DNA of 64,000 bases from Rikenellaceae bacterium (GTDB lineage Bacteria; Bacteroidota; Bacteroidia; Bacteroidales; Rikenellaceae). The stretch is taken from positions 123,050 through 187,049 of the forward strand of contig SUZO01000001.1 of the NCBI GenBank assembly GCA_015059805.1, in the 5' to 3' direction. The notes under the pieces are model-generated. The model was not told where the DNA came from. It worked only from the letters and a program-made list of their open reading frames with translations, and did not search any database. The position numbers and the translations under genes were made by a program. Of this stretch, positions 8,147 through 16,504 are shown piece by piece. Numbering within the stretch: position 1 is the stretch's first letter; each line of letters begins with the position of its first letter.

Positions 8147-9860
8147 CTATGTATCTATAAATAGCATATACTACGGCAATGCCTACCATTACGGCGATGC
8201 CTCCAATCATAATTCTCTCTACAGCAGCATCATAGCTCTCTGTAAACAGTTGCTGAATAAGCAGAGCGGCAATGGCGAGTAGTGTGACAACAAAGCAAGT
8301 TACTGCCATATGTGAGTAGCGCTTTGTTGCACGTTTCATCTCTGCGCTCGGCTCGGTATCTGCCTGGGGGTCAAGTATCGCCTGCACACGGGCATATCCA
8401 GGGTCTATTGTTCCCTTACGCTTTGCCCACAACTCCATTATTGATAACAGAATTACTGGTACAACAGTGCCGATAACGGACTCAAGCACATTTGGATTTA
8501 TCCACTCAAAGTTTGCGCGGACAGCATCGCTAAACTTAAATGCAAGACCGAAGATTCCGCAGGCGTAAGTGATTATCATCGCCGTAAGCAAGTGCTTCTG
8601 TGTCAGTCGCTTAGAGAATACTCCCCACACTGATGGAATGTATAGTGGACCGATAATCATTGTAAGAATGGTCACAACAACCTTCTCCGCACCACCCGCA
8701 TATGGGATAAGCAGGGCAAGGGCAATAATTGCCGTACCAAAGGCGAAGGTAAAGATTCTGCCTATGCGAATAAGCCCCTTCTCGCCAACCTCAGGGTGCT
8801 TCTGACCGTAGATGTCGTATGTAAAGACATTTGCAAAGACATTGAGTGTGCCCGACACGGTAGAGAGTGTTGCCGAAACCATCGCTGCGAGCATAACGCC
8901 AAGCATACCCTTCATCAGCACATGGTCGGACATAAGGATATATGCTTGCTCTGGGTTTGCCGTCGGCTCAATCTGTCTAAATACCATTGCTGGGAAGTAC
9001 CATATAAGTGGTGTAAGCAGGTAGAGCGCACCGACAAGATATGTACTCTTTCTTGCATCGCTCACTGTCGGCACACTGATATATCGCTGCACAAATGGCC
9101 AGTCGCCACCAATGGTAAAGCTATTGACAAAGAACCACAGTATCAGCCAAAACCACGGATACTCGGCACTCACTGGCGTAAAGTAACCCTCTGGTGCGCC
9201 CGCAATAAAGTTGTCCAATCCACCTATGGCATTGATTGATAGCGGAATCATAAAGATTACCACCGTAATAAGCACTCCAAACTGTATTACATCGGTCATC
9301 AGCACCGCAAGAAAACCTCCTAAAATAGTGTATAACAGTGTGATAACGCCAAGGATTACTATTGCCCAACTGACGGCTAAATGTCCGCTTGCATCTGCCA
9401 TAAAGTGCCCCTGCGGAAGTGTCATCAGGGTAGACATCACAATGGCAATGGCATATAGTGCTACGGCAGTGTGAAATCCTCTGCCGATAATGCCTAATAG
9501 GGTGTAGAAGTTGAGCGAGCGCTTGCCAAAGCGGATTGTAAGATACTCGCCAGGCGATTTAATCTTCATCTCGCGCCACTTGCCCGACAAGTATCTGCCG
9601 ACAAAGAAGCTGGCAAATCCCAGTATGTTTCCGATAAGCACAGCCACAAAGCCAGAACGGAACGCCACGCCACCCCAGATAACAAATGTGCTTGCCGAGA
9701 AGAGTGTCATATAGGTGGACATTCCAGAGAGCCACCACGAGGAGTTTCTGCCCGCGATAAACATATCGGCTGAGGACTTAATGCTTCGCGAGACAAGCAC
9801 ACTTACCGCTATAAGTCCCAAAAAGTAAATTACAATTACGATGTAGTCAATTCCTACCAT
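8130..9860 (-). CDS. Sodium:solute symporter (SSS family), possible histidine/urocanate importer
   Basis: 576 aa, about 13 hydrophobic helices. SSS hallmarks include GIDYIVIVIYFLGLIAVSV at the N-terminus, AGRNSSWWLSGMS at ~36-48, and FTIGGDWPFVQRY. These proteins use the Na+ gradient to import sugars, amino acids or vitamins. It begins 2 bp after the hutI stop and is in the hut transcript, so the likely cargo is histidine, urocanate or a derivative; this is inferred from context only. The ~100 residue C-terminal part holds a charged cytoplasmic loop and a final helix. Confidence 0.85.
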   Translation of the reverse strand: MVGIDYIVIVIYFLGLIAVSVLVSRSIKSSADMFIAGRNSSWWLSGMSTYMTLFSASTFVIWGGVAFRSGFVAVLIGNILGFASFFVGRYLSGKWREMKIKSPGEYLTIRFGKRSLNFYTLLGIIGRGFHTAVALYAIAIVMSTLMTLPQGHFMADASGHLAVSWAIVILGVITLLYTILGGFLAVLMTDVIQFGVLITVVIFMIPLSINAIGGLDNFIAGAPEGYFTPVSAEYPWFWLILWFFVNSFTIGGDWPFVQRYISVPTVSDARKSTYLVGALYLLTPLIWYFPAMVFRQIEPTANPEQAYILMSDHVLMKGMLGVMLAAMVSATLSTVSGTLNVFANVFTYDIYGQKHPEVGEKGLIRIGRIFTFAFGTAIIALALLIPYAGGAEKVVVTILTMIIGPLYIPSVWGVFSKRLTQKHLLTAMIITYACGIFGLAFKFSDAVRANFEWINPNVLESVIGTVVPVILLSIMELWAKRKGTIDPGYARVQAILDPQADTEPSAEMKRATKRYSHMAVTCFVVTLLAIAALLIQQLFTESYDAAVERIMIGGIAVMVGIAVVYAIYRYIDAKHN

Positions 9861-9862
9861 AT

Positions 9863-11098
9863 TTATACGATTTTGCCGCCTAAAACTATGCGCGAAATTA
9901 GTGGCGTGTTATAGGCGTAGGTGAAGTACTCAAAGGATGAAATAGGCTTGGTAATAAAGAAGTTAGCCACTTTGCCAACGGTAATTGAGCCGTAGCGGTC
10001 GCTAATTCCCATAGCTGCTGCACCGTTGAGCGTTGCTGCCCAAAGAGCCTCTGTAGGTGTCATACGCATACGAATAGAGGCGAGTGAAGTTACAAAGCGC
10101 ATATTGCCAGATGGCGACGAGCCAGGGTTGTAGTCCGAGGCGAGTGCTACGGCAAGACCTGCCTCAATCATCTTACGGGCAGGTGGGTAGCTCATGCCGA
10201 GGAAGAATGCCGCGCCAGGTAGTAGGGTAGGCATTGTTGCGCTCCCTTTCAGAGCCTCTATCTCATCTTCGCCGCTACTCTCAAGGTGGTCTACGGATAC
10301 TGCGCCGAGCTTTACGCCAAGTTGTACTCCACCAGAGTAGTCAAGCTCATTGGCGTGTATCTTTGCTTTTAGACCAAACTCAGCTGCCTTTGTTACTATC
10401 TGCTCGGTCTGCTCGGTTGTAAAAAATCCTCGGTCGCAAAATACATCTACAAACTCAGCTATGCCCTGCTCGGCTACGGTAGGGAGCATGGTGTCGCAGA
10501 TAAGCTCCACATACTCGCTCTGACGACCCTTGTAGTCGCGTGGCACAGCATGTGCACCGAGAAATGTAGCCTTGACAGCTATTGGGGCACTCTTTGCTAT
10601 GCGACCAATTACGCGGAGCATCTTCAGCTCGTCCTCCGTTGTCAGTCCATATCCCGACTTTATCTCTATCGCGCCCGTACCCATAGCAATAACCTCATTT
10701 ATGCGCTCCATAGCTTGATTATAGAGCTCATCCTCAGAGGTATTGTGCAGTCTATCTGCCGAGTTGAGGATACCACCTCCACGCTGGGCAATTTGCTCGT
10801 ATGTCAGCCCGTGAATCTTATCTACAAACTCCTGCTCACGACTGCCTGCATAGACAATATGGGTGTGGGAGTCGCAGTATGATGGAAAGAGCATACCTCC
10901 CGCAGCATCTAAAATCTCAAAGCCTTCACTACTCGGGCAGCTATCCATACTTCCAAAGGCGGTAATCACTCCATCTTCAGCCGTAAGCCACGCGTTGTCA
11001 ATGCGCTCCATGCTATCCATCTCTAAGCCAGAAATGCGAGTGCGATGCAGAGTGTCAATGCCGACTATTGTACCTATATTTAATATGAGGAGTCTCAT
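9863..11098 (-). CDS. hutI: Imidazolonepropionase HutI
   Basis: 411 aa amidohydrolase. It opens 4-imidazolone-5-propanoate to N-formimino-L-glutamate, the third step of histidine degradation. The metal-binding DSHTH motif (His78, His80) is followed by the family segment IVYAGSREQEF and GGGILNSADR. Later ligands are in KATFLGAHAVPRDYKG, KIHANELDYSGG and ALASDYNPGSSP. Length is normal. It overlaps hutH by 4 bp and is followed 2 bp later by the symporter gene, indicating one operon. Confidence 0.95.
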   Translation of the reverse strand: MRLLILNIGTIVGIDTLHRTRISGLEMDSMERIDNAWLTAEDGVITAFGSMDSCPSSEGFEILDAAGGMLFPSYCDSHTHIVYAGSREQEFVDKIHGLTYEQIAQRGGGILNSADRLHNTSEDELYNQAMERINEVIAMGTGAIEIKSGYGLTTEDELKMLRVIGRIAKSAPIAVKATFLGAHAVPRDYKGRQSEYVELICDTMLPTVAEQGIAEFVDVFCDRGFFTTEQTEQIVTKAAEFGLKAKIHANELDYSGGVQLGVKLGAVSVDHLESSGEDEIEALKGSATMPTLLPGAAFFLGMSYPPARKMIEAGLAVALASDYNPGSSPSGNMRFVTSLASIRMRMTPTEALWAATLNGAAAMGISDRYGSITVGKVANFFITKPISSFEYFTYAYNTPLISRIVLGGKIV

Positions 11099-12579
11099 TT
11101 GTTGTTCTGTAAAAAGTCTACTGAAGCCTCAATAAGAGGATACATAACTCGGTCGTTGTCAATATATGGAACCACCTTGCGATACCTCTCCACAAATCGC
11201 TCAACAGCCTCAGAAGAGCGTAGTGGACGGCGGAACTCAAGCGCCTGAGCAGCGTTGAAGAGCTCTATGGCAAGCACGCGCTCTGTATTATCTACCACGC
11301 GGGCGAGCTTTGTTGCGGCATTTGAGCCCATACTTACATGGTCCTCCTGGCTCTGTGACGATGGAATGGAGTCTACAGATGCCGGCATACAGAGTCCCTT
11401 ATTTTGACTTACGATAGATGCGGCAGTGTACTGCGGAATCATAAATCCGCTATTAAGTCCTGGCTTAGCAACAAGGAACGAAGGTAGAGAGCGACTACCA
11501 GAGATAAGGCGGTATGTTCTGCGCTCGGAGATATTGGCAAGCTCGGCTACAGCAATGGCAAGGAAGTCCATCGCAAGGGCTATAGGCTGACCGTGGAAGT
11601 TACCCGCGCTGACAACCATATCCTGCTCTGGGAATACTGTAGGGTTGTCCGTAACGCTGTTTATCTCATTCTCCAAAACAGTTGATACATAGGCTATTGT
11701 GTCCTTTGTCGCTCCATGAACCTGTGGTATGCAGCGGAATGAGTATGGGTCTTGAACATGCTCCTTCTTGCGAGAGATAATCTGACTACCCTCAAGAAGC
11801 GCTCTTATTTTTCGTGCGGTCTCTATCTGTCCGCGATGGCTACGCACAATATGTACCTGGTCGCAGAATGGCTCTATGCGACCATCAAAGGCGTCAAGAG
11901 ATACGGCTGCAATTTTATCAGCCTGACCGCTCAACCTTATAGCCTTAAGCAGTGACCATACGCCATACGCGCTCATAAATTGAGTGCCATTGAGCAGTGC
12001 AAGTCCCTCCTTTGACTGTAGGGATATAGGCTCCCAGTCAAACTGCTCAAGAATCTCAGAGGCTGGCATTATCATATCATCAACCTCAACCTCGCCAAGC
12101 CCAAGTAGTGGTAGGCAGAGGTGCGCAAGTGGTGCAAGGTCGCCCGATGCACCAAGAGAGCCTTGCTGGTAGACTACTGGAAGAATATTGTTGTTGAACA
12201 TATCAATAAGTCGCTCAACAGTAGCTAATTGCACGCCAGAGTGACCATAGCTCAGTGACTGCACCTTGAGCAGTAACATCAGCTTGACAATCTGGCTCGG
12301 TACTCTGTCTCCCGTACCGCAAGCGTGGGACATAACAAGGTTTTTTTGCAATGTGCCAAGTTCATCTGCGCTAATGCTGATATTGCACAATGAGCCGAAG
12401 CCAGTAGTAATGCCATATATAGGCTCTGTCTGGCTGCTCATCTTGTTGTCAAGATACTCGCGGCAGCGGAGAATGCGATTTTCAGCATCCTTGCTTAGTG
12501 CAATCTGTATGTTGTTCTCAAGAATCTCGCCCACGCGCTCAATAGTCAGTCGCTCGGCTGATATATAGTGTATTTCCAT
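11095..12579 (-). CDS. hutH: Histidine ammonia-lyase HutH
   Basis: 494 aa. HutH removes ammonia from L-histidine to give urocanate, the first step of the pathway. The Ala144-Ser145-Gly146 triad (SLGASGDLAPLAHL) would cyclise into the MIO electrophile. Other family marks are IYGITTGFGSL near 54-64, LLNGTQFMSAYG and QSQEDHVSMGSNAATK. Length is typical. Its ATG overlaps the hutU stop and its end overlaps hutI by 4 bp, so translation of the three is probably coupled. Confidence 0.96.
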   Translation of the reverse strand: MEIHYISAERLTIERVGEILENNIQIALSKDAENRILRCREYLDNKMSSQTEPIYGITTGFGSLCNISISADELGTLQKNLVMSHACGTGDRVPSQIVKLMLLLKVQSLSYGHSGVQLATVERLIDMFNNNILPVVYQQGSLGASGDLAPLAHLCLPLLGLGEVEVDDMIMPASEILEQFDWEPISLQSKEGLALLNGTQFMSAYGVWSLLKAIRLSGQADKIAAVSLDAFDGRIEPFCDQVHIVRSHRGQIETARKIRALLEGSQIISRKKEHVQDPYSFRCIPQVHGATKDTIAYVSTVLENEINSVTDNPTVFPEQDMVVSAGNFHGQPIALAMDFLAIAVAELANISERRTYRLISGSRSLPSFLVAKPGLNSGFMIPQYTAASIVSQNKGLCMPASVDSIPSSQSQEDHVSMGSNAATKLARVVDNTERVLAIELFNAAQALEFRRPLRSSEAVERFVERYRKVVPYIDNDRVMYPLIEASVDFLQNNK

Positions 12580-14594
12580 TATTGAAGTGATTTTTTGATT
12601 AGGTTTTCGTCTGCAAAATTAGGTAGTGTAACCTGTAGCTCTGGCGTTGCTTCCATCTGTCGGCGGATAGCATCTATAGCCCCCTTGTTGCGCGCCCAGC
12701 TGCGGCGAGCAATGCCGTTATTGACATCCCACAGTAGCATCTCGCGGATATGACGGTCGGACTCGTCGCTGCCATCTATAACCATACCGAAACCGCCATT
12801 GATAACCTCGCCCCAGCCTACGCCGCCACCATTGTGGATAGATACCCACGTAGCACCGCGGAAACTATCGCCAATAACATTATGCACAGCCATATCGGCA
12901 GTAAGGTTAGAGCCGTCGTAGATATTTGATGTCTCACGATATGGCGAGTCTGTGCCCGATACATCGTGGTGGTCACGACCAAGGACTATCGGAGCGGAAA
13001 TCTCGCCTGAAGCAATAGCGCGGTTAAACGCCTGTGCGATTTTCATTCGTCCCTGACAGTCGGCATATAGTATTCGCGCCTGAGAGCCTACAACAAGGCG
13101 ATTCTTACCCGCCTCAACAATCCAATGTATGTTATCCTCAAGCTGCCCTACAATATCCTCTGGCGCTGTTTTGGCAATCTCACGCAATACATCTGCCGCT
13201 ATGCGGTCTGTAGCCTCAAGATCAGCCGCCTTGCCCGATGTACAGACCCAACGGAAAGGTCCAAAGCCGTAGTCAAAGAACATAGGACCCATAATATCCT
13301 GAACGTATGATGGATAGCGGAACTTTACTCCATCCTCCGCCATAATATCTGCCCCTGCGCGTGAAGACTCAAGAAGGAAGGCATTGCCATAGTCAAAGAA
13401 GTACATTCCGCGAGCAGTAAGCTTGTTTATGGCGGCAACCTGTCGGCGCAGTGACTGCTGCACAGCCTCGCGGAAACGCTCTGGCTCCTCAGCCATCATA
13501 CGGTTTGACTCCTCGTAGCTGTATCCTACTGGGTAGTAGCCTCCCGCCCAAGGATTATGGAGCGAGGTCTGGTCAGAGCCAAGGTCTACAGCGATATTTT
13601 CATCAGCAAGTCGCTCCCAGAGGTCTACAACATTACCTACATAGGCAAGCGAGACAACCTCCTTAGCTGCAACAGCACTTCGTACTCTAACGACGAGCTG
13701 ATCAAGCGAGTAGTGTAGTTCATCTACCCAACCCTGCGAGTGTCGCTTCTCGGCAGCCTTTGGGTTTATCTCGGCTACGACACTTACCACTTGCGAGATA
13801 TTGCCCGCCTTTGGCTGTGCACCCGACATACCCCCAAGACCAGAGGAGATAAATAGCATTCCGCGAGCATCTGTCTGCCCCTCCTTGTACCTTTTGCGGG
13901 CGGCATTCATAACGGTAATTGTCGTGCCATGAACAATACCCTGCGGACCTATATACATATATGAACCTGCGGTCATCTGTCCATATTGCGATACACCCAT
14001 AGCGTTCATTCGCTCCCAGTCGTCTGGTTTAGAGTAGTTCGGAATAACCATACCATTTGTAACCACTACGCGCGGCGCATCTGGGTGGGATGGGAAGAGT
14101 CCCAGTGGATGCCCTGAGTACATTACAAGTGTCTGACAGTCAGTCATCTGGCTCAGATACTTCATCGTTAGGCGATACTGTGCCCAATTCTGAAATACAG
14201 CGCCATTACCGCCGTATGTTATCAGCTCGTGCGGATGCTGTGCTACTGCCTTGTCAAGGTTGTTCTGTATCATCAGCATTATAGCTGCTGCTTGGCGAGA
14301 GCGAGCGGGGTAGTGCTCTATCGGGCGCGCATACATCTCATACTCAGGGCGGAAACGATACATATATATTCGCCCATACTTGCGTAGCTCCTCGGCAAAC
14401 TCTGGTGCGAGTGTCTCGTGGTGCTTAGGGTCAAAGTATCGCAGAGCATTATGTAGGGCAAGCTCCTTCTGCTCTGGGGTAAGGATATCCTTACGCTTTG
14501 GGGCGTGGTTTATCGTTGTATCGTATGGCTTGGGTGCAGGGAGAGTGTCGGGAATACCTGCACGGATGCTATCTTGAAACTCGGTGAGGGTCAT
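12579..14594 (-). CDS. hutU: Urocanate hydratase HutU (long form)
   Basis: 671 aa. It adds water to urocanate to give imidazolonepropionate using tightly bound NAD+. Clear family motifs include ELITYGGNGAVFQNWAQYR, SGHPLGLFPSHPDAPR, GLGGMSGAQPKAG (NAD binding) and the C-terminal GRDHHDVSGTDSPYRET and GATWVSIHNGGGVGWG. It is ~110 residues longer than the ~560 aa proteobacterial enzyme, consistent with the longer clade found in some Bacteroidota and eukaryotes. It starts 4 bp after ftcD and overlaps hutH by 1 bp. Confidence 0.95.
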   Translation of the reverse strand: MTLTEFQDSIRAGIPDTLPAPKPYDTTINHAPKRKDILTPEQKELALHNALRYFDPKHHETLAPEFAEELRKYGRIYMYRFRPEYEMYARPIEHYPARSRQAAAIMLMIQNNLDKAVAQHPHELITYGGNGAVFQNWAQYRLTMKYLSQMTDCQTLVMYSGHPLGLFPSHPDAPRVVVTNGMVIPNYSKPDDWERMNAMGVSQYGQMTAGSYMYIGPQGIVHGTTITVMNAARKRYKEGQTDARGMLFISSGLGGMSGAQPKAGNISQVVSVVAEINPKAAEKRHSQGWVDELHYSLDQLVVRVRSAVAAKEVVSLAYVGNVVDLWERLADENIAVDLGSDQTSLHNPWAGGYYPVGYSYEESNRMMAEEPERFREAVQQSLRRQVAAINKLTARGMYFFDYGNAFLLESSRAGADIMAEDGVKFRYPSYVQDIMGPMFFDYGFGPFRWVCTSGKAADLEATDRIAADVLREIAKTAPEDIVGQLEDNIHWIVEAGKNRLVVGSQARILYADCQGRMKIAQAFNRAIASGEISAPIVLGRDHHDVSGTDSPYRETSNIYDGSNLTADMAVHNVIGDSFRGATWVSIHNGGGVGWGEVINGGFGMVIDGSDESDRHIREMLLWDVNNGIARRSWARNKGAIDAIRRQMEATPELQVTLPNFADENLIKKSLQ

Positions 14595-14598
14595 ACTG

Positions 14599-16293
14599 TT
14601 ATCCTATTTTCTGATTTACAATTTGAAGAATCTCTGCCTCTTGTGCTACCGCCTTGCGGGCAATCTCAGCAGCCTGGCTGATAAGGCGCTCGGCTGTCTG
14701 ACTATCCTTCAGCCCTGCAGCGTTAATTTTTACATTTAGCTCCGCACCCAGCACTGCACTACGTGCTGCAAGAGCACCCACGCCCGCATCCGATACGGAG
14801 TTAGGGTTGCCCGTTTCTGCCATAGCCTTGACAATCTCAAAGCACTCATAGGCTGCCTTCATGGTCTTGAGAGGAACTTTTGTAGCATAGAGTGTTGCGC
14901 TCTGCAGAGCTGCACTGCGTGCCGCCTTCTCCTCGGCAGTAGTCTTAGGCATTGCAAAGACCGCCATAATGCGGTTAAACGCCTCGGTATCCTCGTCTAC
15001 CAGGGCAAGCAGTCGGCTGACAAGCTCCTGCCCACGCTCGGCATAGTCTGAAAACTCCTCCCAGCGTTCATCCCAACCCGCCTTGTGTGACGATAGGTTG
15101 GCAACCATAGTGCCTAAAGCCGCGGCAAGAGCACCCATATATGCCGATATAGAGCCTCCACCAGGGGCTGGTGACTCGCTCGCTGTCTCAAGGGCAAAAT
15201 CTGTGCAGGTCATATCTACAAGTCGCTTTGAGGCGTTGTCCTCAAGCATATACTCAATAATCTTCTCCTCTGGCTTGAAAGGCTTGAGCTCATCAAGGCC
15301 CATACTCTTTACCGCTATGCGGATAATCTCGCTCTCGGCAATGCCTACTGAGCGGTGCTGCTTGCGCAGGAAGTACTTTCCCGCCTCAATAAGGGTGCGC
15401 TTCGGTACAAGACCGACAATCTCAGTGCCTGTAACACGTATGCCGCGCTCATTTGCTGCGCGAGATACCTCATCAAAGGCTATGTGGAGCGGTGTGAGGG
15501 CAATGTCGGTGATGTTCATAGATACCTGCGCAATGCCGTACTCCTCTATGTACCAGCCTATTGCTTTAGTGCCCTTGAGCGTTCCTGGACGCATCAGAGG
15601 CTCGCCATTTTCGTCTGTGACAACCTTGCCAATGATAGGATTCCCCTCACGCACTGGGCGACCCTTCTCGCGAACATCAAAGGCAATAGCATTTGCACGA
15701 CGGGTAGAGGTGGTGTTGAGGTTGTAGTTCACTGCAATAAGGAAGTCGCGCGCACCAACGGCAGTAGCACCACTTCGGGCGGTGCTTTCGTTCCACTCTT
15801 CTCCACCAAAGTCTGGGGCAGAGGCAGGGTCTGCAAATCGCTGTGCTAAAGCCTCATACTCACCCTGACGACATACGGCAAGATTCTTTCGCTCAGGGGT
15901 AAAGGCTGCAGCCTCATAACAGTAGACAGGGATGTGTAGCTCTGAGGCTATGCGCTTGGCAAGAGTCCTCGCCCTTTCGGCACACTCCTCAAGGGTTACG
16001 CCCGACACTGGCACCAGTGGAAGCACATCTGTCGCTCCCATACGTGGGTGAGCCCCCTTGTGCTTGCGCATATCAATCAGCTCGGCAGCACGCTTTACAC
16101 CTGCAAAAGCAGCCTCGACAACATCCTCTGGCGAGCCTGCAAAGGTCACCACTGTGCGATTTGTCGCCTCGCCAGGGTCTACATCAAGTAGACGGACATT
16201 GGCTGCAGATGTTATGGCTGAGGTAATCTGATTTATAACCTCCATATCGCGCCCCTCGCTAAAGTTGGGAACGCACTCTATAATCCTCTTCAT
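14599..16293 (-). CDS. ftcD: Bifunctional glutamate formiminotransferase / formimidoyltetrahydrofolate cyclodeaminase
   Basis: 564 aa. The N-terminal transferase half (1 to ~330, starting MKRIIECVPNFSEGRDMEVI, with HKGAHPRMGATDVLPLVPV) moves the formimino group of formiminoglutamate to tetrahydrofolate. The C-terminal cyclodeaminase half (~360-564, SESPAPGGGSISAYMGALAA) then releases ammonia, giving methenyl-THF and glutamate. This is the fused mammalian-like architecture also found in Bacteroidota. It is the first gene of the hut operon, with a promoter at 16319-16349. Its place shows that this organism ends histidine breakdown through folate rather than HutG/HutF. Confidence 0.95.
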   Translation of the reverse strand: MKRIIECVPNFSEGRDMEVINQITSAITSAANVRLLDVDPGEATNRTVVTFAGSPEDVVEAAFAGVKRAAELIDMRKHKGAHPRMGATDVLPLVPVSGVTLEECAERARTLAKRIASELHIPVYCYEAAAFTPERKNLAVCRQGEYEALAQRFADPASAPDFGGEEWNESTARSGATAVGARDFLIAVNYNLNTTSTRRANAIAFDVREKGRPVREGNPIIGKVVTDENGEPLMRPGTLKGTKAIGWYIEEYGIAQVSMNITDIALTPLHIAFDEVSRAANERGIRVTGTEIVGLVPKRTLIEAGKYFLRKQHRSVGIAESEIIRIAVKSMGLDELKPFKPEEKIIEYMLEDNASKRLVDMTCTDFALETASESPAPGGGSISAYMGALAAALGTMVANLSSHKAGWDERWEEFSDYAERGQELVSRLLALVDEDTEAFNRIMAVFAMPKTTAEEKAARSAALQSATLYATKVPLKTMKAAYECFEIVKAMAETGNPNSVSDAGVGALAARSAVLGAELNVKINAAGLKDSQTAERLISQAAEIARKAVAQEAEILQIVNQKIG

Positions 16294-16318
16294 AGCACGT
16301 ATCTAAATTTTTGACTAT

Positions 16319-16349
16319 CAAAGATAGAGAGAAATTTTGGGTTTTGCAA
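16319..16349 (-). promoter_or_regulatory. Promoter of the hut operon
   Basis: On the minus strand: TTG (16349-16347), 20 bp spacer, TATCTTTG (16326-16319). The start codon at 16293 is ~26 bp further, giving a short leader. I see no obvious operator palindrome next to it. Confidence 0.6.
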
Positions 16350-16504
16350 GAGGTTTTGTTATTTTGATGTAATGTGCTGAGTTATAGAGTGTTACATTTA
16401 ATGATGTGATTTTTTTGAAATTTATCCCTTAAAAGTGAATTTTTTGTCGTATCTTGCGCCGTTAATGGACATCTAACTAATATTAAGTATCAAATTGCAT
16501 TTTT

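Noticed and set aside
12579..16293. Long ORFs on the opposite strand of hutU and ftcD (for example 15083-15727)
   Set aside because: They are shadows of strongly conserved enzymes and show no family features of their own.
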